Shown: positions 12,495-22,500 of the stretch, piece by piece | How the letters are laid out: the number at the start of each line of letters is the position of its first letter | How positions within the stretch are numbered: the stretch's first letter is position 1 | Program-made: the position numbers and the translations under genes | Assembly: GCA_007922225.1 (NCBI GenBank) | Contig: ML679946.1 | Span: 96,602,759 to 96,666,758, forward strand | Source: Emydura subglobosa | Lineage: Eukaryota > Chordata > Testudines > Chelidae | Reading direction: 5' to 3' | Length of the DNA: 64,000 nt | The notes under the pieces: generated by a model | The model's database searches: none | Told to the model about the DNA's origin: nothing | The model's input: only the letters and a program-made list of their open reading frames with translations

Positions 12495-13167
12495 GGTCTT
12501 CTAGTCCAGTCCCCTACCTTCAAGGCAGGACCAAGCATTATGTAGACTATCCCCGACACGAGTCTGTCCAAGCTACTCTTTAAAATCTCCAATGACGGAG
12601 AATCCACAGCCTCCCTAGGCAATTTATTCCAGTGCCTAACTACTCCGTTAGGAAGTTTTTCCTAACGTCCAACCTAAACCACCCATGCTGCAATTTAAGC
12701 CCATTGTCTCTTGTCCTATCCTCAGAGCTTAACAAGAACAATTTTTCTCCCTCCTCCTTGTAACAACCTTTTATGTGCTTGAAAACTATTATCATGTCCT
12801 CCCTCGGACTTCTCTTCTCCAGACTAAACAAACCCAATTTTTTCAATCTTCCCTCATAGGTCATGTTTCTAGATCTTTAATCACTTTTGTTGCTCTTCTC
12901 TGACCTTATTCCAATTTGTCCACATCTTTCCTGAAATGTGGCACCCAGAACTGGACACAATACTCCATTTGAGGCCTAATCAGCTTAGAGTAGAGCGGAA
13001 CAATTATCTTTTGTATCTTGCTTACAATACTCCTGCTAATACATCCCAGAATGATGTGGGGGAGAGGGGATGGGGATTTGAAGCAGTGTTACACTGTTGA
13101 CTCATATTCAGCTTGTGATCCACTATGACCCCCAGATCCCTTTCCACAGTACTCCTTCATAGGCAGT

Positions 13168-13514
13168 AAAACAGGGTTACTTACCAGTAACTGTTGTTCT
13201 TCGAGATGTGTTGCTCATATGCATTCCATGTAGGTGAGTGCGCGCCCCGTGCACGAGCCTGCGGAAACTTTTCTGCCCTAGCAACCGCCGCGGTCGGTCC
13301 CGGCGCCCCCTGGAGTGGCGTGCGCATAGCACGGTATATAGGGCGCCACCGACCGCGCGGGCCCCCAGTCCCTTCTTTCTGCCGACTCCGACAGCGGGGA
13401 CGGAGGGTGGGTTTGGAATAGATATGAGCAACACATCTCGAAGAACAACAGTTACTGGTAAGTAACCCTGTTTTCTCTCTTCGAGAGTTGCTCATATGCA
13501 TTCCATGTAGGTGA
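13168..13514. repeat. DIRS terminal repeat with perfect 53-bp inverted arms
   Basis: Positions 13168-13220 are the exact reverse complement of 13422-13474, separated by about 200 bp of GC-rich DNA containing a TATA box. A direct repeat (TTGCTCATATGCATTCCATG and following bases) occurs at 13211-13237 and 13488-13514. This is the terminal repeat plus internal complementary region expected at the 3' end of a DIRS element, used in forming the circular intermediate. Each arm also contains CTG/GTAAGT, a consensus 5' splice site, at 13457/13458 on the plus strand and 13185/13184 on the minus strand. Confidence 0.85.
13335..13341 (+). promoter_or_regulatory. TATA box in DIRS terminal repeat
   Basis: TATATAG sits in a GC-rich setting, about 115 bp upstream of the plus-strand splice donor at 13457. 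The inverted terminal repeat makes this promoter read towards the element body, antisense to its ORFs. A similar arrangement (GTGGTATATGAGG) is seen upstream of ORF1 in the DIRS piece at 56480-57620. Confidence 0.55.
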
Positions 13515-13547
13515 TTATATAGCCATACCTTTGGTGGTGGGAAGGAG

Positions 13548-16500
13548 TCAGTGGCGCGAAGCCCTTCTCAGCACGGCTCTGCCAACTGCTGCGTCTTCTC
13601 TTGCTTGTTGCATGATGGCATAATGGGAGGTGAAGGTATGGACCGATGACCAGGTTGCAGCTTTGCAGATATCCTGCAGGGGCACTCGTTCCAGAAAAGC
13701 CGCCGAGGTGGCTTGGGCTCTGGTTGAGTGCGCCGTAATCGGTCCCGGGAGTGGTACCTTCGCCCTCTCATAGCAGGTGCGGATGCAAGTGGTGATCCAG
13801 GAGGAGATGCACTGGGTGGAGACGGGTGAGCCTTTCATGCGGTCCGCCACTGCGACGAAGAGTTGCGTGGACTTCCGGAACGGCCTGGTCCGGTCTATGT
13901 AGAAAGCTAAGGCTCGCCTGACGTCCAGTGAGTGCCATCTCCGCTCCTCCTCCGATCCGTGTGGTTTGGGAAAGAACACGGGGAGAAAGATATCCTGGTT
14001 ATAATGAAACTGGGACACCACCTTAGGCAGGAAGGCCGGGTGAGGTCTCAGTCGCACTTTATCTTTATAAAACACCGTGTAAGGAGGGTCTGAGGTTAGG
14101 GCTCTTAGCTCGGAGACCCTCCTAGCCGATGTAATGGCTACCAGGAAGGCTACCTTCCATGACAGGACCAGAAGTGGGCATGTAGCCATAGGCTCGAAGT
14201 GGGGACCTGTGAGAATAGCGAGAACTAGATTTAAGTCCCAGAGAGGCAGAGGTTCACGAACTTGTGGGAACAACCTCTCTATTCCCTTGAGAAACCTGAT
14301 GGACATCGGGTGAGAAAATATAGACCTCCCCTCCACTGGGCAATGGAAGGCCGAGATGGCCGCCAGATGCACCCTTAGGGAGGCCAGGGCAAGGCCCTGC
14401 ATTTTTAGGTGTAGGAGGTAGTCTAAGATGGCCTGGATGGTTGAGTCCAGAGGCAAAATGCCACGTGACTGTGCCCAATAAGTGAAGCGTTTCCACTTTG
14501 CCCGGTATACAACCTGGGTGGAAGGTTTCCTGCTCCCCAGCAGGACGCTTTGGACTTGTGCAGAACAAGCCCTCTCTCCCTCCGTTAGCCATGGAGCCTC
14601 CATGCCGTCAGGTGGAGGGAGTCCAGGTCTGGGTGGAGCAGGCGACCCTGTTCCTGGGAGAGGAGATCGTATCATCTCGGGAGCGGGATCGGTGTGGTGA
14701 TGGAGAGGTCGAGCAGCATACTGTACCAGTGCTGCCTCGGCCATGCCGGTGCGATCAAGATGATATCCGCTCTGTCCCTCTTGACTTTCAAGAGCACCTT
14801 GGGGAGCAGTGGAATCGGTGGAAACGCATAGAGAAGTGGCCCCGACCAGTCTATCAGGAACGCGTCCGAAATGGAGTTCTGTTCGCGCCCGCGCAGGGAG
14901 CAAAATAGCGGGCATTTCCTGTTCTGTAGCGTGGCAAAGAGGTCCAGATGGGGAACACCCCACTTGCGGAAGAGAAACGCTGTAACCTCCCAATGAAGCG
15001 ACCATTCGTGGCGGGGTAAGAACGACCTCCTGAGGCGGTCTGCCTCGTCGTTCCTCACCCCTGGGAGGTGAGACGCCACCAGATGGAAATCGTTTCTCAC
15101 CGCAAGGTCCCATAGTTGCAGCGCCTCGTGGCACAAGGTCGAGGAGCGTGCCCCCCCCCCGTCTGTTGATGTAGAACATCGTTGCGGTGTTGTCTGTAAG
15201 GACTTGCACCACCCGCCCCTTGAGAAAGCGGAGAAAAACCTTGCAGGCTAGAAGTACTGCTCGGAGCTCCCGAATGTTTATGTGGAGCAATCTGTCTTGC
15301 ATTGACCATTGGCCTTGAGTACTCAGGTTGTGGGTAATGTGGGCCCCCCATCCGATGTTGGAGGCATCTGTAATCAGTGTTACAGAGGGGACCATGTCTG
15401 CAAATGGAACTCCTTCCATCACGTGTCTCGGGTCTGTCCACCAGTTCAGGGACGCTAGGACCTGGGGTGGGACAGTGACTATCTTGCCCAGAGAATGTCT
15501 GGCTGGGGCATAAACTGACGCTAACCACCCCTGCAGGGGCCTGAGTCTGAGACGAGCCAGCCTTACCACATATGAGCATGCCGCCATGTGTCCCAACAGC
15601 TGAAGGCAGCGTCTGGCTGTTGTCGTGGGGAATCTCTGTAGCTCGAGTATAATGGCTGTCATAGCTTGGAATCGGGGTAGTGGAAGGAAGGCCCTGGCCT
15701 GTACTGCATCTAGGGTGGCCCCAATGAATTCTATGTGCTGTACTGGGGTCAGCGTGGATTTCTGCTCGTTTATGAGCATCCCCAGTTTGTTGCATGTCGC
15801 GCACGTTAGGGCTAAACTGTTTGTTACATGGAGTCTGGACCTCCCCCGAAGTAACCAATCGTCTAGGTAGGGGAAGATTTGGACCCCTTTGCGCCGCAGA
15901 TAGGCCGCTACCACCGCTATGCACTTGGTGAAGACCCTGGGCGCTGAGGAAAGGCCAAAGGGGAGGGCTGCAAATTGGTAGTGGCCACCAGCTACCATGA
16001 ACCGTAGGAAACGTCCGTGGCCAGGGAGGATAGACACGTGAAAATATGCGTCTTTCAAGTCGAGAGCGGCATACCAGTCCCCAGGATCCAGTGTGGGAAT
16101 GATGGAGGCTAGGGAGACCATGTGGAACTTGAGCCGCCTGATGAACCTGTTGAGGCGGCGGAGGTCCAGAATGGGCTGGAGGCCCCCCTTTGCCTTGGGG
16201 ATAAGAAAATACTGGGAATAAAACCCCCTCCCCCTTTCCATAGGTGGGACTTCCTCTACTGCCCCTAGGCGGAGCAGGGAGCGGACCTCCTGAAGGAGGA
16301 GTTGCTCGTGAGAGGGGTCCCTGAAGAGGGATGGGGTAGGGGGAGAGTCCGGTGGGAAAGCCAAGAGCTGTACGGCGTAACCTCTCTGCATCACACTTAA
16401 CCCCCAGCGGTCTGAGGTTATGCCTCGCCACTCTCGGAGGAAAGGCCGAAGCCTGTCTTTGAAGGGTAGGGTGAGATCCTGGTCGGCTACGAGGGCCGTT

Positions 16501-16553
16501 AGAATGGCAGAGGTGCCGCTCCCGAGCGTCCCATCAAAAAGGGCGCTTGCCAT
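13548..16553 (-). CDS. DIRS polyprotein: RT, RNase H and tyrosine recombinase read as one 1001-codon ORF
   Basis: Residues 1-470 are reverse transcriptase and RNase H: the RT catalytic motif YLDD is at about 228-231, and RNase H acidic residues lie in TDAS (396), RELRA (428) and TDNT (453). The C-terminal 310 residues are a DIRS-type tyrosine recombinase with SARRVSEL (R about 811), AHSTR (H 942, R 945) and the probable nucleophile in TSHY (978). The middle, about 473-660, reads out of frame. The true RNase H end and methyltransferase-like region are in another frame at 14672-15150, and the switch falls at a run of ten C (15151-15160). In DIRS elements RT and recombinase normally occupy overlapping frames, so the single long ORF is probably an accident of that homopolymer. 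The start codon overlaps the end of ORF1 by 20 bp. Confidence 0.85.
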   Translation of the reverse strand: MASALFDGTLGSGTSAILTALVADQDLTLPFKDRLRPFLREWRGITSDRWGLSVMQRGYAVQLLAFPPDSPPTPSLFRDPSHEQLLLQEVRSLLRLGAVEEVPPMERGRGFYSQYFLIPKAKGGLQPILDLRRLNRFIRRLKFHMVSLASIIPTLDPGDWYAALDLKDAYFHVSILPGHGRFLRFMVAGGHYQFAALPFGLSSAPRVFTKCIAVVAAYLRRKGVQIFPYLDDWLLRGRSRLHVTNSLALTCATCNKLGMLINEQKSTLTPVQHIEFIGATLDAVQARAFLPLPRFQAMTAIILELQRFPTTTARRCLQLLGHMAACSYVVRLARLRLRPLQGWLASVYAPARHSLGKIVTVPPQVLASLNWWTDPRHVMEGVPFADMVPSVTLITDASNIGWGAHITHNLSTQGQWSMQDRLLHINIRELRAVLLACKVFLRFLKGRVVQVLTDNTATMFYINRRGGGTLLDLVPRGAATMGPCGEKRFPSGGVSPPRGEERRGRPPQEVVLTPPRMVASLGGYSVSLPQVGCSPSGPLCHATEQEMPAILLPARARTELHFGRVPDRLVGATSLCVSTDSTAPQGALESQEGQSGYHLDRTGMAEAALVQYAARPLHHHTDPAPEMIRSPLPGTGSPAPPRPGLPPPDGMEAPWLTEGERACSAQVQSVLLGSRKPSTQVVYRAKWKRFTYWAQSRGILPLDSTIQAILDYLLHLKMQGLALASLRVHLAAISAFHCPVEGRSIFSHPMSIRFLKGIERLFPQVREPLPLWDLNLVLAILTGPHFEPMATCPLLVLSWKVAFLVAITSARRVSELRALTSDPPYTVFYKDKVRLRPHPAFLPKVVSQFHYNQDIFLPVFFPKPHGSEEERRWHSLDVRRALAFYIDRTRPFRKSTQLFVAVADRMKGSPVSTQCISSWITTCIRTCYERAKVPLPGPITAHSTRAQATSAAFLERVPLQDICKAATWSSVHTFTSHYAIMQQAREDAAVGRAVLRRASRH
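14672..15150 (-). pseudogene. DIRS RNase H C-terminus and methyltransferase-like region, out of frame with RT
   Basis: This frame reads on naturally from the RNase H core: residues like LCHEALQLWDLAVRNDFH are followed by HLPGVRNDEADRLRR, then FLIDWSGPLLYAFPPIPLL and PRQHWYSMLLDL. These match the conserved region between RNase H and the C-terminus of DIRS RT ORFs. It is joined to the RT frame only if the length of the C10 run at 15151-15160 differs. It overlaps the upstream extension of the recombinase ORF, the usual DIRS arrangement. The stop is at 14672. Confidence 0.7.
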
Positions 16554-19085
16554 TTTTGCGCGGCCCTGATTGGGAGCCTTTGGCCGGCCCGGAGCGATTT
16601 CGGCGGTTGTTCTGCCTGAATCGGTCTCCGGTTCTCCTAGGTTGAGGTTGGCGGGGGGGCAGCCTAGGAGCGGTTTGTTGTTGCCTCTGGGGTTGTTGTT
16701 TTCCCTGGCGCCTCATCGCTTGCGGCACATACAACCCCAATGATCTCAGGGTGGCCCTAGAGTCTTTCAGGGCGTGCAGTTTGCTGTCCGTCTTGTCAGA
16801 GAACAGGCCTGTGCCTTCAAAGGGCAGATCTTGAATGGCCTGTTGTACCTCGTTCGAGAGGCCTGAGGACTGCAGCCAGGACGACCGGCGCATAACTATG
16901 CCGGACGCCATGGCCCTACCCGCCGCATCGGTCGCGTCGCTGGCAGACTGCAGTGTAGCGCCCCCTACTGTTGACCCTTCCTGAAGCACCGTGGTAAAGT
17001 CCAGTGCGAGATCTTGAGGAAGGGCCGATGTAAACCGCTGGAGCGAAGACCACAGGTTCAAATTATAGCGCCCCAAAAGAGCCTGGTGGTTTGCTATGCG
17101 GAGCTGAAGAGCAGCGGTCGAGTACACCTTCCTCCCAAAAAGGTCTAATTTTTTATACTCCTTATTTTTGGGAGTATTAGCCTGGGCACCCTGTCGCTCC
17201 CTCTGATTAACGGCGTCTACCACTAACGTGCCCGGGGCTGGATGGTTGTAAAGGTACTCGAAACCCTGCTGCGGTACATAGTATTTCCGCTCCGCAGTTT
17301 TTGAAGTTGGAGCCACCGAGGCAGGAGTCTCCTAGATGGGCCTGACCAGTTTCAGTACCCGGTCATGGACTGGGAGCGCAACTCTAGACGGGCCCGCAGA
17401 GGCCGGGATACCAAAAATGGGGTCCTCCTCCTCCGAGAGCTCCTTGAGGTCTATTTTAAGGTTCTCCGCCAGCCTCTTAAGGAGTTCCTGATGCGCCTTA
17501 AAATCAGGCAAGGGGGTCCTCTGATCCCTGGACGTTGTATCGGGGGGGGGAAGAGGAGGAGGACTGCAATAGTGGACCCGTGGAGGGCCCCTCCAGAGGG
17601 TCGGACTCGTACTCCGACGACTGTTCCTCCCCTTGCGGGCGCTCCTCCTGCGGTCCGCCCTGGGGCGGGGGAGGAGGCTGAGGTTTTGAGGAGGAGGGGA
17701 GTGACCCTGTCCCCTGAATTGTCTGAGGTGGCCAAGGTCCCCAATAAGGCCACTGCCATGGGCCTTGCCCCCATGTCGGTACCAGGCCCGGTACTGGGTA
17801 AGGTGGCATGGGTGGGTGAGCCGGGCTTGGAGATCTCCGGCTCTTTTTGCGTTGCCCCTTAGATGGAGACGGGCTGCGCGATGAAGGGGAGCGGTGGTGG
17901 TGCTTGCTGCGTCGGGGAGACGGAGAGTTGCTGGAGGAAGAGGAGTACCTCCGCGATTTATAACGGCGTTTGCCGGTGTGGCCCCTAGGACTTCTCGAGC
18001 GTCGTCTCTCCGTGGTAAGCTGCGGTACCGGAGAGGTGTCCGGTGCCGAGGCGCCTGGTGCCGGGACTCGCTTGGGGCTACGGGAGCGAGACCGGGAGAC
18101 GTCCCGGTGCCGATGGCGGTGCACCGGGCTGCGAGAGAAGGGCCTTGGGCGCTGATGCTAACGGCCTTCCCTCGGTACCGAGGCCTCGGAACGCCCTTGG
18201 TGCGCCGCATCCTTTCTCGGTGCCACACGATGCGTCGGAGAACAAGTTGGCGACCTCGATCTATCTCGGTACCGTATGATGTCTCTCGGTACCGGGGATT
18301 GGGAACGGTGGTAGTGCCTCGAAGTCTGCCCTGATGCCTTCGAGCGTACCAGACTAGTTGATTCGTGTCGGTACCGCTCTCGTACCCTCGGTGCCGGAGG
18401 GCGATGCGGGGTCGAAGTAGGGGCATCGCGTGACGAACGGCGGGATGGGCTCGGGATTTGGGAACACGAACGGGCCCTGAGTGGCGGGGTGTCCCGTTGC
18501 CTCTCTCCGCGTGTTGCCGGGGATCGAGACCAGTGCCGTGGCTGGGGCACCGGGATCCGCACCGGACTGCGTTCCGATGATTGGGGACGATCTGTAGTCT
18601 GTGTCGGCACCGGAGCCGGTGAAGGGCGGTGCTGAGAGCCCGAAGACGAGCGGGAGCGGTGCCGTGGCTCCGACGTCCGGGTCTTTCCCCGCCATGTTGA
18701 GCAGCGCCGGGGCTCCGAAGATCTTGTATCGGACGCGGAGCTCTCCCGGGAACCTCCAGAGCACCCACGGTGCCGTGCCTTGGAGGAGCTCGACGACTCA
18801 CGGTCGGAGCTGGGGGGGGAGGATGTTGCTCTCCCTCTCCCCGACCGTCTGGGGGGAGACACCAAGTCCCGTCTCGACCTCCCACCAGAGTAGCCCAGCG
18901 CGGGCTTACCCCGAGACGCTGTCCCCGATGCCCTCGGCCGAGGGGGGGACGGAGGCGTGGGCAAGGCCATGAGGGCTCGTGCCGCTGTGAACGCCACGGG
19001 CGTCGACGGCCCTTGTAGAGGCGCTCCCCCACCCCCCGGGGTCGGGGGAGGCTCTCTACGAGGAGCTGCCTTGGGTGACGGTATA
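16534..19085 (-). pseudogene. DIRS ORF1 (gag-like), N-truncated, broken
   Basis: The protein starts in mid-gene at the junction with retroviral env. The first part (to about 17550) is Arg/Ser/Pro-rich with many RSRS-like stretches. Then come a conserved acidic block (DFKAHQELLKRLAENLK, near 17450) and a C-terminal region beginning near 17316 (AERKYYVPQQGFEYLYNHP) that ends in basic RRTGDRFRQNNRRNR. Breaks visible: an in-frame TAG at 18158-18160, a frame change at a run of nine G (17542-17550), and an in-frame TAG at 17332-17334. It is probably a nucleic-acid-binding structural protein. The N-terminal zinc-binding part is missing here but is seen in the separate copy at 56480-57620. A 566-codon ORF at 17332-19032 is mostly the wrong frame and only its last ~70 codons belong to ORF1. 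Confidence 0.75.
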
Positions 19086-19553
19086 TTCCGTTTGATTAGG
19101 GCGACTACAGTGGCTAGGGATTGTGTTTCCCAATAAGATTCCATGGTTAGTTCCGGGTTTATAATCTAGAATACTTTGGCAAGACGGGTAATGTCCGATA
19201 AAGGTACCGTTGCCATGGGTGTTATTTCGGCGATAGCAAAAGGTTGCTTCGACCCGGGGGGCTGTTTTCCATCTAAGAATACGAATAGGGGCTCTTCCTA
19301 ATTCTGACAGTTTTTTAGATTGTAACATGAGGAGGGTGCTATTTTCCTCTAGGGCCCATATGTTTAGTGGTGCAGGTATGGCCACCAGTGGAATACCTTG
19401 TTTTAGATGAGCTGGTCCATAAGTACAGATCCAGCAATTACTGTGGTTATTTTGATCAGCAATAGATTGGGATAATTTCACAAGGAGGTTAGAGTCCCAG
19501 TCTGACAAGGCAAATGAAAAGGTTAGTGACCAAATAACTACCACCGATTTCAT
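19075..19553 (-). pseudogene. env: endogenous retrovirus env, N-terminal fragment
   Basis: The start codon overlaps the pol stop codon as ATGA (19550-19553). A hydrophobic signal peptide (about residues 1-17) is followed by a surface-protein segment with NCWIC (CxxC, near residue 40), the motif that in gammaretroviral surface proteins serves for covalent linkage to the transmembrane subunit. Several NxS/T glycosylation sites follow. About 155-160 residues remain. The frame then crosses into DIRS sequence and stops at 19056-19058 after a few unrelated residues. The fusion peptide, transmembrane subunit and cytoplasmic tail are all missing, so no functional envelope can come from this copy. Confidence 0.85.
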
Positions 19554-22500
19554 GTTACCGTCCCAGAGTCTTTTATGGCTTTTCGAGGTCTTAGGTTGTA
19601 CTGACGCTTGGGGTGGTCCGAGATGGGGCTCTCTTCGCGTTTCTCCGATGTCTCAGGGTTCACCGAGTTGAGGATTGCCGACAGGGACCGGAATTTGGTT
19701 GCCTTTGGGTCCAATGGTGGTGGAGTTTTCTTGCAATGCGAAGCGTGAACCCAGTTAGGGTATCCTTGACACCGTACAGCAGTGTTAGTGGTTAGTAACA
19801 CGAGGTAAGGTCCCTTCCACCGTGGCTGCAACGCGTTCTGTCGCTGGTGGATTTTTATGTAAACCCAATCTCCTGGTAGGAGGGAATGGCACGGTTCCGT
19901 TGCAGGTACTGGAAGGGTTTCTCGGACCTGTGAGTAGATAGACTTGACGCATTTCATTAATGATTTACAATAGTTCAGTGTTGCATCATCTGTTAAGTGC
20001 AGATCCAGTTTTTCCGGATCTGGTGGTGGGGTATGTGGTAATCTCATGGATCTGGCCATGAGGATCTCATGTGGGGATAGTCCATGTTTTCTGTTGACAG
20101 TACTTCTAATGTACATGAGAGCTATAGGTAAGGCATCTGGCCACTTCAGGCTGGTCTCTGCACATATTTTGGCTAACCTGGTTTTCAAATCTGAGTTTTT
20201 CCTTTCCACTGCTCCACTAGATTGGGGATGATAGGCACAGTGTAAATGTTGTTGAATTCCTAAGGCTTTACATACATTCTGAATGATTTGACCTGTGAAG
20301 TGGGTTCCTCTATCACTATCCAGGATGAGGGGCAACCCAAATCTAGGTATAAATTCTCGTATTAATTTCTTAGCGACAGTTATTGCATCTGCTCGCTTAC
20401 AAGGATAGGCTTCTACCCATCCTGAAAACATATCAATGATGACTAACACATATTCAAAATTACAGCATTTAGGCATTTGGATGAAATCCATTTGCAGGTT
20501 CACAAAGGGTCCCCATGGAGGGGGATGTGCTGAAGTTTTGGTCTTTTCCCTTTGGCCTATGTTGTGGGCTAGGCAGATAGGGCAGGTACTGCAGTACTGT
20601 TGTGCTATAGAAGGAAAATTTGGGGCAAACCAATCGCGCTTAACTGCTGCAATCATCCCCCCTTTGCTCGTGTGAGCCACGGAGTGAGTTACACGGGCAG
20701 GGTAGGGCAAAAGAGTTCTAGGCGCTACCAGACGGCTGTCCGGGGAACGCCACAGGGTGTCTGGGTGCAGTTTGCACCCATTGTGCTGCCAGTTCTTCTT
20801 TTCCTGTTCTGGGGACTGGTCTTGCAACCTGGCCAAGGCATCGAGGCTAGCTAGGTGTGAGTGTTCTGTGGACAGGAAAAGGTTAACAGAGTCAGGTGCT
20901 GGGGAGCCGGTAAGGGCCGCTTCTCTAGCTGCATGATCTGCCAGGGCGTTTCCACGTGTGACATTGTCGCAAGGAGTAAGGTGAGCTTGGCATTTGACTA
21001 CAGCTAGGGAAGAGGGCAATTGCAGAGCTTGTAATAAAGCATCTACATATTGTCCATTCCGAATAGGACTTCCGGTGGATGTAAGGAATCCTCGCTGTTT
21101 CCAGAGTTGCCCAAAATCATGGACGACCCCAAAGGCATATCGAGAATCGGTGTAAATGGTTACAGAATGTTTATCAGCTAATACCCATGCACGAGTGAGG
21201 GCTACTAGCTCAGCAACCTGAGCAGACAAAACATGTTGTAGATGGTATGCCTCTAAGACTTGATGCTGAGTACACACTGCATATCCTGCCACTAGGTTAC
21301 CCAGACTGTCTCTAAGACAAGACCCATCCACAAACAAGATTAGGTTGGGATTAGTCAAAGGGACATCCTGGAGATCTAGCCGGGGTGTAAGAAGGTGTTC
21401 GGTAACTGCCAGATAATCGTGGGGTTCCCCATCCGAACGGGTGGGGAGAAGTGAGGCAGGATTTAGCACGGAACACCGGGTTAAGGTGATGTTAGGAGCT
21501 GAAAGGAGGAGTCTTTCATATTTAGTTAGTCTAGCGTTAGATAGATGTTGGGTTTTACCCTTTAGAAGTAAAGCAGCCACGGCATGAGGGATGGCTATAG
21601 TTAGAGGGCTTCCCAGAACTAAAGTGTCAGCCTTTTCAACCAGAAGGGCAGCTGCTGCCACTGAGCGCAGACAGGGGGGTAAACCGGCTGCGACTGGGTC
21701 TAACGCAGTGCTGTAATATGCAAGAGGGCGGTTTTTGTCCCCATGGAGCTGAGTTAAAACTCCTTGGGCAAATCCTTCCTTTTCATGGCAATAGAGGGTG
21801 AAGGGTTTTTGGTATTCTGGAATCCCGAGGGCAGGGGCCCGACTTAAAGCTTGTTTAAGGGAGACCAGGGTGTGTTCCGCCTCAGTGGACCAGACAAGCG
21901 GCTCTGTGGTTGAATCTAAGGTTAAATCTTGCAGGGGTTTTACAAGTGAGGCATAACCTAAAATCCATTGCCTGCAATATCCTGACATTCCCAGAAGGCT
22001 TCTCATTTGTCTGCGAGTGGTAGGTTTAGGTATTTGTAAGATAGCATTGATTCGGGAGGAAGATAAGTGTCTGTTTCCTGCAGAGATGTCATGGCCCAGA
22101 TAGTGTACTCGAGGGAGACAAAGCTGCAGTTTGGATTTAGATGCTTTGTGTCCTTTAAGGGCGAGGGCTGTTAGCAGGGTGATAGAATCCTGTTTACAGG
22201 CTTCTAGGGAAGGGGAAGCCAACATGATATCATCTACATACTGTATTAAGGTGGAACCTCCGTCAAAGGTTATGGGGTCCAGATCCCTTTTTAGAATTTG
22301 AGAGAAAATAGTAGGGGCTTCTGTGTATCCCATAGGGAGCCGACACCAGCTGTACTGAAGTCCCTGGTAAGTAAAGGCAAATAGAAATCTGCTGTCTGGG
22401 TGGATAGGGATAGAGAAAAAAGCAGAACAGAGATCTACAACAGTAAAATAGGTGGCAGTTGCAGGAATACATGACAGGATAGTAGCAGGGTTGGGGACAA

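Larger units (their letters stand above)
11705..13167 (-). mobile_element. CR1 LINE 3' part, split by an insertion
   Basis: The minus strand carries the CR1 RT C-terminal tail (residues such as MTYEGRLKKLGLFSLEKR, coding near 12640-12870) and the usual 3' UTR ending near 11710. The copy is interrupted from 11758 to 12494 by an LTR-like element flanked by GGTC. Its upstream (5') side stops abruptly at 13167 where the DIRS terminal repeat starts. The expected upstream CR1 sequence does not resume after 26894, so material was lost at that breakpoint or the copy ended there. Confidence 0.85.
13168..19085 (-). mobile_element. DIRS retrotransposon, 5'-truncated
   Basis: Read on the minus strand the element has ORF1 (gag-like), RT-RNase H with an overlapping methyltransferase-like frame, a tyrosine recombinase, and an inverted terminal repeat. 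This is the DIRS order, and there is no integrase and no LTR. DIRS elements are common in turtles, lizards, amphibians and fish and missing from mammals and birds. The 5' terminal repeat and the N-terminal part of ORF1 are missing: the element starts in the middle of ORF1 near 19085, directly against retroviral env. Long ORFs and a perfect 53-bp terminal inverted repeat point to a young copy, although ORF1 carries two in-frame stops and one frameshift. Confidence 0.9.

Noticed and set aside
15097..16431. 444-codon ORF on the minus strand
   Set aside because: It overlaps the RT domain in another frame and has no domain of its own; the overlap is due to GC-rich sequence.
17332..19032. 566-codon ORF on the minus strand
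   Set aside because: Except for its last ~70 codons it is a shadow frame of the Arg/Ser-rich DIRS ORF1. Conserved ORF1 blocks lie in the neighbouring frame.
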